64,000 nt of DNA from UBA1876 sp003446665 (GTDB taxonomy: Bacteria; Synergistota; Synergistia; Synergistales; Thermovirgaceae). Positions within the stretch are counted from its first letter, which is position 1. Each line of letters begins with the position of its first letter. Made by a program: the position numbers and the translations under genes. The stretch covers positions 2,139,406 through 2,203,405 of the forward strand of contig CP159918.1 in assembly GCA_040616305.1 (NCBI GenBank), written 5' to 3'. Below, piece by piece: positions 24,645 to 33,066 of this stretch. The notes beneath the pieces were generated by a model that was given only the letters and a program-made list of their open reading frames with translations, did not search any database and was not told the DNA's origin.

Positions 24645-26183
24645 TTATCGGCTGGCCGTCAGGGCCTTGGCCCCCACGACATTGATCAGCTTTTTCCCGA
24701 TATCGGTGTTATCGTAATATCCTGCAAATTGCTCGGCTCCTGCGCCCTGGGCAAAGGTCGCGACGGGAACGCCCGTGTGGGCGTAGGTCGTCCAGGCAAG
24801 GCCGGCCTTGTGGTTCAGTGTGTGCGTCAGGGTCACCGTCAGGGGTTCGTAACCCCCGTAGATAAGATAGGTTTCATTATCGTCGGCTTTCTCCTCTTCC
24901 TTGTTCATGGAACGAACAAAGGCCTTTTCGATGTTCTGATGCTCCCCTTTTGTCAATGCGAAGTAGAGCCTTTCTTGTGCTTTCCTGTCGCCGTTAGCGG
25001 CAAGCAGCTCGAGCTGTTTTCGTTCGTTTTCCGTCAGCATGACCAGTCCAAAGGCACTTTCTATTTCTTCCTTAAGGTCTTCGAGCTGTGCGTCGCCGGG
25101 CGACGTCGTCTTGCGGTATTCGTCCAAGACCTTGTCGAAAGCGATGAAGGACATGGTCTGCCCGCCAAGGTAGTCGAGGTATGTGGAATATTCCGTTCCC
25201 GCGAAGCCTATGGAAAGGCCGCCGGTTTCATGGTCTCCCGTCACGACCACGAGGGTTTCTTCGGGGTGACTGGCGGCGAACTCGAGTCCCGCGGCGACGG
25301 CTTCGTCAAAGGCCAACGTGTCCTTTATGGTCGTAACGGCGTCGTTGGCATGGCAGGCCCAGTCGATTTTTCCGCCCTCTACCATCATGAAAAAGCCCCG
25401 GGGTCCGTCGAGGAGCTCTATCCCCTTGCGGGTAAACTCCTCGAGGGTTATCGGCTGCCCGTCGATAGCGTAATTAAGGGCTTTGTCACCGTCGAGTTCG
25501 GGGCTAACGGCAAAAACCTTTCCGACGCCCGGCTTCAGGGCAAGGAAGTCTTCCCTTGTTCGGGTGACGGTGAAGCCGTTTTTCTCGGCGACCTTGTAGG
25601 TATCGGTCTTTCCGTCTGCGCTCAAGGGTTTTTTAAGACCGCCCCCGGCAAAGTAGTCAAAGTCACTGACCGCAAGTTGCATTCCTATTTCGTGGTAGTT
25701 CTTCCTGCTCGGTTCGTGGGCATAAAAACAGGCGGGCGTGGCATGGTCGATAGATACGCTTGAAACGATCCCCACTTTCATTCCACGTTTTTTCGCGATC
25801 TCGGCTACTGTCTCATAGGATTCTTTCTTGGAAGGGTCCATGGCGATGACGCCTGAATTCGTCTTGAAGCCGGTAGAAAGCGCCGTTCCGGCGGCGGCCG
25901 AGTCGGTTATGAACGAATCCGCCGCGTAGGTGGTGGTCAGGCCCTGGTGGGGCATCCGGGTAATGTTTAGCTTCCTGACGCCCGGATCGTCACTCTCGCG
26001 TGCGTGAAGATATATCTCGGCCGCGTTCAGTTGCGGGAGCGCCATGCCGTCCCCGATGAACAGAAAGACATATTTCGGCGACGCGGCCAGAGCCTGTGCC
26101 GAAATTCCCGCTACCAGGAGCATAACCGTGATCAATACGAAAAGAATTCTTAAAACAGGTCTTTTCCCACGGAACAAGGACAT
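24645..26183 (-). CDS. Alkaline phosphatase (PhoA family), exported
   Basis: 512 residues from ATG 26183 (an ATG two codons upstream is too close to the GAGGGGG site). Signal peptide ILFVLITVMLLVAGISAQA, then YVFLFIGDGMA (metal Asp), TDSAAAGTALSTGFKT (nucleophile Ser), VEGGKIDWACHAND and VVVTGDHETGG (metal ligands). It releases phosphate from monoesters in the periplasm or outside the cell. The family's catalytic residues are present. It has its own terminator. Confidence 0.9.
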   Translation of the reverse strand: MSLFRGKRPVLRILFVLITVMLLVAGISAQALAASPKYVFLFIGDGMALPQLNAAEIYLHARESDDPGVRKLNITRMPHQGLTTTYAADSFITDSAAAGTALSTGFKTNSGVIAMDPSKKESYETVAEIAKKRGMKVGIVSSVSIDHATPACFYAHEPSRKNYHEIGMQLAVSDFDYFAGGGLKKPLSADGKTDTYKVAEKNGFTVTRTREDFLALKPGVGKVFAVSPELDGDKALNYAIDGQPITLEEFTRKGIELLDGPRGFFMMVEGGKIDWACHANDAVTTIKDTLAFDEAVAAGLEFAASHPEETLVVVTGDHETGGLSIGFAGTEYSTYLDYLGGQTMSFIAFDKVLDEYRKTTSPGDAQLEDLKEEIESAFGLVMLTENERKQLELLAANGDRKAQERLYFALTKGEHQNIEKAFVRSMNKEEEKADDNETYLIYGGYEPLTVTLTHTLNHKAGLAWTTYAHTGVPVATFAQGAGAEQFAGYYDNTDIGKKLINVVGAKALTASR

Positions 26184-26390
26184 TTCCATTCCCCCTCTTT
26201 TTTCGATGTTTCTCGCTTATGGCAAGAGGGTACGAAAAATACGTTACGGCAACTTGAAAAACGCGTAACAATTGTGTTTTACTCTCAGCGGCGTAGGTCT
26301 GCGGGAGCAGGCCGACGTGCATTCCACAACAGATAAGCGTAAAATCAGGATACAGCCTTGCAATTTACCCTGTTAGCGGAGGTTATTCAG

Positions 26391-26681
26391 ATGAAACCTG
26401 GCAAAATCTCTTTCAGCAAAAAAGCAAGGGAAATCATGGAATCCATGGGCAAAACGGGTTACCTGGTGGCCGGAGCCATAGGAAGCGGCTGATGCAGGAT
26501 CCCCGTCGCCCTCGTTGAGGGAGGAGAACCTAAAGACACCTCCGGCTACACCGCAGCCCAAAGCGACGGGTTCACCCTTTGGGTCCCTGAGGACATGACC
26601 TTCTCGCACGAGTCAATCCACATTCAGGCCGAAAAGGACCTTGATGGATGGATCCTGTTCACCATGAGAGGCATTTTATGA
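26391..26681 (+). CDS. Predicted selenoprotein with Sec-Cys (UC) motif, CC/Se-motif family
   Basis: ATG 26391 has GGAGG 8 nt upstream. The frame runs 96 residues to TGA 26679 with one internal TGA at 26490-26492 (codon 34), directly followed by TGC (Cys). The context is LVAGAIGSG-U-C-RIPVALVEGG, after a HesB-like opening (MKPGKISFSKKAREIMESM). Protein-like sequence continues in the same frame (DGFTLWVPEDMTFSHESIHI), so the TGA is unlikely to be a random stop. I recall a small family named for its CC or UC motif; function unknown, presumably redox. Ordinary gene-finding misses it. Confidence 0.75.
26500..26525 (+). promoter_or_regulatory. Candidate bacterial SECIS element
   Basis: Downstream of the internal TGA, ccctc-gtt-gaggg (26509-26521) forms a hairpin with an outer tcc/gga extension. 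The loop's first base is G and lies 21 nt after the TGA, both features of bacterial SECIS elements that bind SelB. The hairpin lies within the coding sequence. Confidence 0.6.
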
Positions 26682-26708
26682 AGACCTTCGGGCTGCAAGT
26701 TTTCGTAA

Positions 26709-27503
26709 TTGGGTCGGAGGGTGATACCCATATTTTCGATTGAATATGAGAGCGCCCAGGATATCGGCAAAAGACACGAACAGCAGGATTCTTTCGCCTT
26801 TTCCTTTGCCCGCTGGGAAAAGGCGGAAGAACCGGGAATTCTGGCCGTCGTCTGCGACGGCATGGGAGGTATGGCGCTCGGGAGGGAATCTTCCCTGCTG
26901 GCGACGGAGACTTTTACCCGGATTTTCGAGAAAGCCCCACCACATCTGAGCGTCCCCGAAGCACTTTACAGGTCCCTCCTGGCCGCCAACGATGCTGTTT
27001 GGGGGATGGCTTCAAAAGCGGGTTTCCCTGGCATTGCAGGGACCACCCTGACGGCTGCTGTTATCGAAAGAGGCTCCCTGTACTGGGCGTCCGTGGGCGA
27101 CAGCCGGGTTTATCTTTTCAGGGACGGTTCCCTGAAACGCCTTACCGAAGACCACAACGTCGCAAACCACCTTGAAAAGCTCGTTGAAAAAGGCGAAATG
27201 GACCCGGCGGAAGCGTCGGTCTACTGGCGGCCGGACGCGTTGACAAGTTTCATCGGAATCGAAGTCCTCGAGGAGTACGACCTTTCCGAAAAGCCCCTTC
27301 CGCTTGAAGAAGGCGACGTGGTCCTCTTGTGCACCGACGGCTTGTACAACTTCATGGCCGGGGACGAAATCTGCGAATTCCTCTCATCCGCGCAAGGTGA
27401 TCCCACCGCTGGCACGGCCCAAAGGATGGTAAACTGCCTTCGCCAAAGAGGCCTCCCCTACCAGGACAACGTTACGGTCCTCCTGTTAAAACCCCAACCA
27501 TGA
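26709..27503 (+). CDS. PP2C-type serine/threonine phosphatase
   Basis: About 264 residues. The metal-dependent phosphatase motifs appear in order: QQDSF, VVCDGMGGMALG, GTTLTAAVI, VGDSRVYLFRDGSLKRLTEDH, LLCTDGLYNFM and YQDNVTVLLL. It would dephosphorylate Ser/Thr-phosphoproteins in the cytosol; no kinase gene is nearby. The start is uncertain: TTG 26709 or GTG 26721, with GGAGG just before the latter. Its TGA stop abuts a REP at 27504. Confidence 0.85.
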   Translation: MGRRVIPIFSIEYESAQDIGKRHEQQDSFAFSFARWEKAEEPGILAVVCDGMGGMALGRESSLLATETFTRIFEKAPPHLSVPEALYRSLLAANDAVWGMASKAGFPGIAGTTLTAAVIERGSLYWASVGDSRVYLFRDGSLKRLTEDHNVANHLEKLVEKGEMDPAEASVYWRPDALTSFIGIEVLEEYDLSEKPLPLEEGDVVLLCTDGLYNFMAGDEICEFLSSAQGDPTAGTAQRMVNCLRQRGLPYQDNVTVLLLKPQP

Positions 27504-27529
27504 GGGTCAGATCTTTATTTTTAGGATTT
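27504..27529 (+). repeat. REP on the 3' side of the RAYT gene
   Basis: Reads gggtcagatctttattttt then aggattt, starting one base after the PP2C stop. Together with the inverted copy at 28546 it brackets the RAYT gene. Confidence 0.9.
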
Positions 27530-27583
27530 TCTCTCTTCCAGTCCATCCACCTGCCGCTGACGAAGGGCTCCCGCTTTGCCTGT

Positions 27584-28426
27584 CTACTCCGCCGCTCTTT
27601 TGGCAACTAAGCTGACCGTGGTGTAATGCAGCCCCAGATGATCGGCCACTTCTTTCAACGTGTATTCGTATTTCCTGACAGCGTCGTGAATCTTTTTGTT
27701 TCGGGTTACCTTGTCGTCATCTGCCGAAAAAAGCCTTTCAAGCGATGGACGCGTAACTGTCTTTTCTCGTCTGGCATATTCCTTGTTTTGGTTTTTCTCC
27801 TTCAAAAGGGGCTCCATATTTTCGACAAACCGCTCGCTCCCTAGGATACTTCCCTGCAGGTTCTGCCATGGATCAGCCGAAGCCCCGGCGGCGACAAAGG
27901 CCCTGTACTCCTCGACGGCCCGCTTCGGATCGTCGGCAAACTGTGACAACAGCCAACGTATCTCGAGGAATTCCGGCACAGGCTCGAGCCCGGCGGTGGC
28001 CCTGTAGCTGCTCCAGGGCCACAATTCGGGTGATTTTACGAAGCCCGCGCGGACAGGGTTAAGCACGACGTACCTGGTCAGTTCGAGAAGATGACGGTCC
28101 CTCTCGACGAGTATCGACTTGAAGCGGCCCTGCAGGACATGGCCGACAAGCTCGTGGCGTCGGTTGAAGCCCTGGGTATATACAGCATTCAGGTGACGCA
28201 TGCCTTTCGACAAGTTTGCCTGCGGTGTTTCTATCAGCAGATGGTAGTGATTATCCATCAGGCAATAGGCGTGGCATATCCACTCGAATCGCTCTACCGT
28301 ATCTTTGAGGAGATTTAAAAAGGCGACCCGGTCGGTTCTGTTTAGGAAAATATCCTGTTTGGCGTTGCCACGGCTCGTTATGTGATAAACGGCGCCTTCG
28401 AATTCGATGCGCAGGGGGCGTACCAT
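27584..28426 (-). CDS. REP-associated tyrosine transposase (RAYT, Y1/HUH)
   Basis: 280 residues, apparently intact. The Y1 transposase hallmarks are HITSRGNAKQDIFL, MDNHYHLLIE (HUH-type His pair), the domain end RYVVLNPVRAGFVKSPELWPW, and a C-terminal helix-turn-helix-like segment LKEVADHLGLHYTTVSLVA. RAYTs nick and move REP/REPIN hairpins as single strands. Being flanked by inverted REPs identical to those scattered through the window makes it the likely mover of this family. Confidence 0.9.
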   Translation of the reverse strand: MVRPLRIEFEGAVYHITSRGNAKQDIFLNRTDRVAFLNLLKDTVERFEWICHAYCLMDNHYHLLIETPQANLSKGMRHLNAVYTQGFNRRHELVGHVLQGRFKSILVERDRHLLELTRYVVLNPVRAGFVKSPELWPWSSYRATAGLEPVPEFLEIRWLLSQFADDPKRAVEEYRAFVAAGASADPWQNLQGSILGSERFVENMEPLLKEKNQNKEYARREKTVTRPSLERLFSADDDKVTRNKKIHDAVRKYEYTLKEVADHLGLHYTTVSLVAKRAAE

Positions 28427-28545
28427 TTTGGCGGACCTCCGGTAGATAATTTGCGGCTCGCCTCTTTTGTTTTGGCGATCCCGGCCTGGACTTCAGAGCT
28501 TGCAAACCTGCCCGTGCAAAGGGCGAAGCAAAAGCATTTTACCAT

Positions 28546-28571
28546 AATCCTAAAAATAAAGATCTGACCCC
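28546..28571 (-). repeat. REP on the 5' side of the RAYT gene
   Basis: Inverse orientation relative to 27504. Its minus strand also encodes the last residues (GSDLYF) and stop of the methyltransferase gene. Confidence 0.9.
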
Positions 28572-29203
28572 AAGGGTTTTCGGGCGCGGATGACGACGAA
28601 GGACCCTTCGCCCCAACCGGGCTTGGCGGGTTCGACTTCACTGATTTCGTCAAGGCTTGAGAAAATGGTCTGGGTATAGGAGATGTCCCCGAAACCCGCA
28701 TCGAGAAGGAGTCTTTCCAGCTCCGGCACGGAGTAGAACGTGGCGGGGCGGTAGAAGACGCTTTCGTGTTTGTGCTTTTCATACATCCGCCCGATGGGAC
28801 TTTCCCGGTCGATGAAACCGATCACCAAAACGCCGCCCGGCCTAAGGACCCGCATAGCCTCCCGGAATGAGGCGGCCGGGTCATCGACAAAGCAAATGGT
28901 GGTTACCATGAGGGCGTAGTCAAAGGACCCGTCATTGTAAGGGAGGTTCTCGGCCACGCCGGGGACAGCCTCGATCCCGCGCTTGCAGGCAAGTTCCCGC
29001 ATTGCCTCCGAGGGTTCGACGCCATGACGTATCCCCAGCGGTGCGGCAAAAAGGCCGCTCCCCACGCCGATTTCAAATCCTTCCCCCGTTTCCGGAAGCA
29101 TGGCCCTGACAGCTTCGAGCTCCGACTGATAGGCCAGGTGGTTTCTGTCGAACCACTGCTCGTACTCCTGTGAATGGGCATCAAAAGGTTGCGTTCGTGC
29201 CAT
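28550..29203 (-). CDS. Class I SAM-dependent methyltransferase
   Basis: About 217 residues from ATG 29203, with GGAAGGG upstream; a longer frame reaches 29266. SAM-binding motif FEIGVGSGLFAAPLG, then GVEPSEAMRELA, DGSFDYALMVTTICFVDD and LRPGGVLVIGFIDRESP, as in the UbiE/Methyltransf_11 group. Substrate unknown. The C-terminal LGSDLYF and stop are REP-encoded, indicating replacement of the original tail. Confidence 0.85.
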   Translation of the reverse strand: MARTQPFDAHSQEYEQWFDRNHLAYQSELEAVRAMLPETGEGFEIGVGSGLFAAPLGIRHGVEPSEAMRELACKRGIEAVPGVAENLPYNDGSFDYALMVTTICFVDDPAASFREAMRVLRPGGVLVIGFIDRESPIGRMYEKHKHESVFYRPATFYSVPELERLLLDAGFGDISYTQTIFSSLDEISEVEPAKPGWGEGSFVVIRARKPLGSDLYF

Positions 29204-29255
29204 TTCTGTCGTCCCTTCCTTCAAGACAATGCTTTCAAAATTTATACGTGCCTTC

Positions 29256-29930
29256 TCAGTGCCCAAGTTCGCCCAGGCGCTTTTTTGCCTCCTTGTGTCC
29301 CTGGACGGCGGCCTTTTTGTACCAGTGAAGGGCGGCTTTCATGTCTTTTTGCATCGGCCGGCCAGTCTGGTACATGACGCCCAGGGCGTACTGTGCGGAA
29401 GCCATGCCCTGGCCCGCGGCCTCGCGGTACCAGTAATGTGCCTTGGCGAGGGCCCCATGGTCACGATTTTTTTCAGAAATCTGGAAGTACCGGTGAGCCA
29501 GGTAAAGCTGTGCCTCGGGTTCACCGTTCACGGCGGCCACAAACCACCAGTCCATGGCCTTCTGCTCGTTTCGCAGAACCCCTTTGTCCTCAAACCAGTA
29601 AAGATTCCCCAAGTTCAGCTGGGCCTTCGTGTGGCCCTGGCGAGCGGCCTTTTCGTACCAGAATGCCGCCTTCCGTCCGTCCTGTACCACACCGTGGCCG
29701 CCCATTTCATGGCAGATGCCCATGGCAAACTGCGCCGGCGGGTACCCCTGTTCCGCAGACTTTTTGTAGAGCGAAAAGGCTTTCTGCATGTCCTTTTGGA
29801 CACCGTCGCCCAGCTGGTACCTCAATCCCAGACGGTATTGCTCCTCTGGCGAGGAGGCTTCGCCGGCGAAGATCCTTCCGGCAAAGAGAAAGATGCACAA
29901 GACCATCGCAAAAACGAAAATCCGTCTCAT
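29256..29930 (-). CDS. Exported Sel1-like repeat protein
   Basis: About 224 residues from ATG 29930. A signal peptide (FVFAMVLCIFLFAGRIFA) precedes five or six Sel1-like repeats, with recurring A...WYEKAARQGHTKAQLNLG and HWYKKAAVQGHKEAKKRLG. Such helical solenoids mediate protein contacts, here outside the cytoplasm. It ends a run of three related genes and starts 14 nt after the preceding one stops. Confidence 0.85.
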   Translation of the reverse strand: MRRIFVFAMVLCIFLFAGRIFAGEASSPEEQYRLGLRYQLGDGVQKDMQKAFSLYKKSAEQGYPPAQFAMGICHEMGGHGVVQDGRKAAFWYEKAARQGHTKAQLNLGNLYWFEDKGVLRNEQKAMDWWFVAAVNGEPEAQLYLAHRYFQISEKNRDHGALAKAHYWYREAAGQGMASAQYALGVMYQTGRPMQKDMKAALHWYKKAAVQGHKEAKKRLGELGH

Positions 29931-29944
29931 GGCCGCCACCACCT

Positions 29945-30889
29945 TTATCCCCCAAGGTCCATGGGGTCGTAGAAATGGGCTTCAAAGCTCAACGGGTCAG
30001 GGATCATGTCGATGATCCAGGAAGCCGCCATCTGCTTGAACTCGTTATAGTGGCCCCAGACCTCGCCGGTGACCGTCTGGTTGCGGACCTCGGCGACCCA
30101 CTCGCAGCGTTCCGTCCGGGAGCCGCCGCCGTAACGGATTTCCAGCGTCGCGATCCCCTTCCATCTGTAGGTGGCCGGGAAAACCGTGAACGTCTTTCCG
30201 GGGTCGCGCACGTCTGGTGTACCGGGATCGAGGGTGATGAAATAATCGACCCATCCGCCGGAGCCGTCGAGGAGCTTGATGTACCCAGTCCCCCGACATT
30301 GGGGCGTGCCATGGTCATCCAGACCCAGTACAAGGGAAATGGTCTTGTCACGGTAGGAGACGCCGGTTTCGCCCTTGAAAACTCCCGTGGCTGCGATGTT
30401 GCCGGTGGTTTTATCAACGGTTGAGGGCACTTCGGCCTTTTCCCTGGCCTGCCCGGCTTCCTCCCTCCGCTTCAGGGCCGCGCGAAGCTGGCTTCCGTCC
30501 CCTGTGGAGATCCAGACTTTGGCCGCCTCAAGTCTTTCGATGACACCCCTGTAATAGGCACGTTCCGATTCGGTACCGGATTCCATGGCCCGTTCCTGGT
30601 TTTCATAAGCCCGCAAGCGCTCCTTTTCGAAATAGGCTATGGCCGCCCCCTTGGCCAGCCCTGGTGACGCCATGGCGAAACTTGAAAGTCCGCCGTCCGG
30701 AAGCTGGTAACTGACGGATCCTACGGTAATGTCCATGAAGACATCCCGCAGACTGTACTCGCCCAATCCCGGGATGGTGACCTTCTGGTCCACCACCGAC
30801 TCCAGCGGCCCGGCGTCGCCAGGTACGACGGGCACAAACCACGCGGCAGCGAAAAGCGCCACCGCCACTACCGCATAACCTCTCCTCAT
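29945..30889 (-). CDS. Exported protein sharing an N-terminal domain with the next Sel1 protein
   Basis: 314 residues from ATG 30889. Signal peptide (YAVVAVALFAAAWFVPVVPG), then a ~110-residue helical region beginning GPLESVVDQ and including LRDVFMDITVGS, ASPGLAKGAAIAYFEKERL and YYRGVIERLEAAK, which aligns with the N-terminus of the gene at 30979. The C-terminal half has a different, beta-rich character with no family I recognise. Immediately upstream of the Sel1 gene and probably cotranscribed. Confidence 0.65.
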   Translation of the reverse strand: MRRGYAVVAVALFAAAWFVPVVPGDAGPLESVVDQKVTIPGLGEYSLRDVFMDITVGSVSYQLPDGGLSSFAMASPGLAKGAAIAYFEKERLRAYENQERAMESGTESERAYYRGVIERLEAAKVWISTGDGSQLRAALKRREEAGQAREKAEVPSTVDKTTGNIAATGVFKGETGVSYRDKTISLVLGLDDHGTPQCRGTGYIKLLDGSGGWVDYFITLDPGTPDVRDPGKTFTVFPATYRWKGIATLEIRYGGGSRTERCEWVAEVRNQTVTGEVWGHYNEFKQMAASWIIDMIPDPLSFEAHFYDPMDLGG

Positions 30890-30978
30890 GGTTCTCATCC
30901 CTCTCGCTCCGGGATCATCAATTCATTTGTTCATTATAGCAATTTATGAACTTATTGGGCTTAACAGGGAAGGGAGGT

Positions 30979-31992
30979 TCAATAGCCGAGTTCCGAGAGG
31001 CGTTGTCTGGCCTTGGAGTGATTCTGGGCGGCGGCTTTTTTGTACCATGAAAGGGCGGCGTGCTCGTCTTTTTTTACGCCCCAGCCGTTTTCGCACATGA
31101 GGCCGACCATGTACTGGTCCCCGGACAAGCCGCCTTCGGCTGCCTGCCGGTACCAGTAATAGGCTTTCCTGTAGTTTGCAGGGTCCTTTTCGCCGAGATT
31201 GAAATAATGGGCGGCAAGGTTGTGCTGGCAGTCAGGCTCTCCATTGGCGGCACCGAGAAACCACAGGTTCAGGGCTTTCTCCTCGTTTCTCTCGAAGCCT
31301 TCCCCGAACCAGTACAGGCCGCCCAGGTAAAACTGCGCCTCGGCATGTCCCTGCATTGCCGCTTCCTCGAACCACCGGGCCGCCTGCCTGAGGTCTTTTG
31401 AAACGCCTTCGCCGAATTCATAACATCTGCCCGTCTCGAACTGCGCCTCGGGGTGCCCCTGCTTCGCCGCCTTCTCAAACCAGTGGAAGGCCTTTTCCAG
31501 GTCCCTTTCTGCACCTTGACCGGTCTTGTACTTCCACCCGAGACGGTAATGCACCTCTCCCGGGGCGGGACCGGAAGAAACTTCCGCCGGGTTGCGTTCT
31601 CCCTCTCCGACGGGAATCCGGCTTAGGGCTTTCTGGATTTGCTCGATAACGTCGCCGTAGAACCCGCGGTCCGCCTCATTATCCCTTTCCTGAGACTGTT
31701 CATAGATGCTGCGGGCCGCCTCGAGCTGCCCTTCGAAGTACCTCGTGGCCGCTTCACCGGCCAGGGCCGGACGGGAGGGGGCAAGGCGCAGCAAGGCCTC
31801 TTCCGAAAGCCCCGAGTCAGCCATTCCCACGGCGATATCCATCAAGAATTCCCGCCAGCAGCAACTTTCGGTCTCGCCCTGAGGAATCGCATTTTCCAGA
31901 AGGATGAGCTCTTCCAGCGGCCCCGCCTGGGCCTGTTCGGTTCCAAGTGTTGCGAAGATGATCATCATCGTCAGTGCAAGCAGTTTTCTCAT
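30979..31992 (-). CDS. Exported protein: shared N-terminal domain plus Sel1-like repeats
   Basis: 337 residues from ATG 31992 (GAGGAAGG upstream). Signal peptide (LLALTMMIIFATLGTEQAQA), then the shared domain (GPLEELILLENAIPQGE; REFLMDIAVGMADSGLS; AGEAATRYFEGQLEAA), then six Sel1-like repeats (FHWFEKAAKQGHPEAQFETG and similar). It combines the modules that its two downstream neighbours carry separately. Confidence 0.8.
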   Translation of the reverse strand: MRKLLALTMMIIFATLGTEQAQAGPLEELILLENAIPQGETESCCWREFLMDIAVGMADSGLSEEALLRLAPSRPALAGEAATRYFEGQLEAARSIYEQSQERDNEADRGFYGDVIEQIQKALSRIPVGEGERNPAEVSSGPAPGEVHYRLGWKYKTGQGAERDLEKAFHWFEKAAKQGHPEAQFETGRCYEFGEGVSKDLRQAARWFEEAAMQGHAEAQFYLGGLYWFGEGFERNEEKALNLWFLGAANGEPDCQHNLAAHYFNLGEKDPANYRKAYYWYRQAAEGGLSGDQYMVGLMCENGWGVKKDEHAALSWYKKAAAQNHSKARQRLSELGY

Positions 31993-32027
31993 GGGGTCCT
32001 TCCTCTCGCTGTCGGGTAAGGGTAGGT

Positions 32028-32051
32028 AAAATCCTGAAAACAAAGACTTGA
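32028..32051 (-). repeat. Divergent REP bordering an IS110 fragment
   Basis: Reads aaatcctgaaaacaaagact then tga. The IS110 right end begins directly after GA (32050-32051), exactly as at 12843-12844. Confidence 0.75.
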
Positions 32052-32373
32052 ACATTCCACTTATATTTTCAAGAGCTTGCGACAGATTCTGGAGGATTTT
32101 CAGTGAGATGATGGAGTTGTCGGATATGGTAGTCTTCGCCTCTTTTGACCATGGACCAGATAACTCTCACCAGGTGCCTGCCCGTGGCGCGGACAGCCTG
32201 GTGGTAAGTCTTTCCTTCATTTCGTTTCCTCTTGTAGCACCACCTCGACTCCTTAACCTGGGGGATATGGCGCATCGTCGCCGTCATCATGGCCATGCGG
32301 GCACGCCGGTTCACCTGACGGGCCGTCTTCGTCCCCTGGTAGCTGCCGGAACTGTTGTCCAGCGGCGCCATGC
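32050..32373 (-). mobile_element. Right-end fragment of an IS110 element (last ~100 codons of transposase)
   Basis: The minus strand encodes MAPLDNSSGSYQGTKTARQV through LHHLTENPPESVASS, nearly identical to the end of the complete transposase. It is followed by the same right-end DNA and the TC core. The remainder of the element is missing; the break near 32373 joins it to a glycyl-radical activase fragment. Confidence 0.9.
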
Positions 32374-32947
32374 CGTGGAGAAGGTCAAAAGGGACATGGT
32401 CTTTTACAGGGCTTCAGGGGGCGGTGTAACCTTTTCGGGCGGCGAGCCCACGGCGCAGCCGGCGTTTCTCCACGACCTCGCCTCCCGATGCAGGGTGCTT
32501 GGCATGGACCTGGCCATCGAGACATGCGGGCTTTTCGACTGGGAAAGGGTCCGGGAGACCATCCCGATGATGAACTTGGTCTTTTTCGACATAAAACACA
32601 TGGACTCCGCGATCCACAGAAGGCACACCGGTGCAGGCAACGAAGATATCCTGAAAAACGCTAAAAGGGTCTCGGCCTTGGGAGTCCCATTGGTCGTCCG
32701 CGTTCCGGTCATCCCTGAGGTCAACGACTCGCCCGAGAATATTCGAAGCACCGCTCTATTCGTCAGGGAAAACCTTTCTTCATGCCTGGGGATAGAGCTG
32801 CTGCCCTACCACGCCCTGGGCCTGTACAAGTATCGCTCCCTGGGAAGACCTTACCCTTTGAAAAACCTCAAGGGTCCCTCAGATGTAAAGATGCACTCCC
32901 TGAGAAAAGTCATCCACAAAGTGAAAGTCGCTACGATAAGCTACTAG
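32374..32947 (+). pseudogene. 5'-truncated glycyl-radical-enzyme activating enzyme
   Basis: The frame reads VEKVKRDMVFYRASGGGVTF then SGGEPTAQPAFLHDL, DIKHMDSAIHRRHTG, RVPVIPEVNDSPENI and LLPYHALGLYKYRSLGRPYP, the radical-SAM activase family of pyruvate formate-lyase-like enzymes. About 100 N-terminal residues, with the CxxxCxxC cluster motif and ferredoxin insert, are replaced by the IS110 fragment. The partner glycyl-radical enzyme is absent from the window. Non-functional. Confidence 0.9.
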
Positions 32948-32988
32948 ACCTCGTTGCGAAATGGCCGTTTTCTTACCTCCGGGAAGAA

Positions 32989-33014
32989 AAATCCTAAAAA
33001 TAAAGATCTGACCC
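32989..33014 (-). repeat. REP upstream of the molybdenum hydroxylase operon
   Basis: Full REP in inverse orientation, followed by tcggggttgggg, an extension also found after the REP at 36907. Confidence 0.9.
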
Positions 33015-33066
33015 TCGGGGTTGGGGGGTGGTACAATAAAATAAATTCATTTTAGGGGGGAGACTG

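Noticed and set aside
33008..33037. REP end ctgacc serving as -35 for the molybdenum hydroxylase promoter (TACAAT at 33032)
   Set aside because: ctgacc is a poor -35 and the spacing is 18; possible, but without further support.
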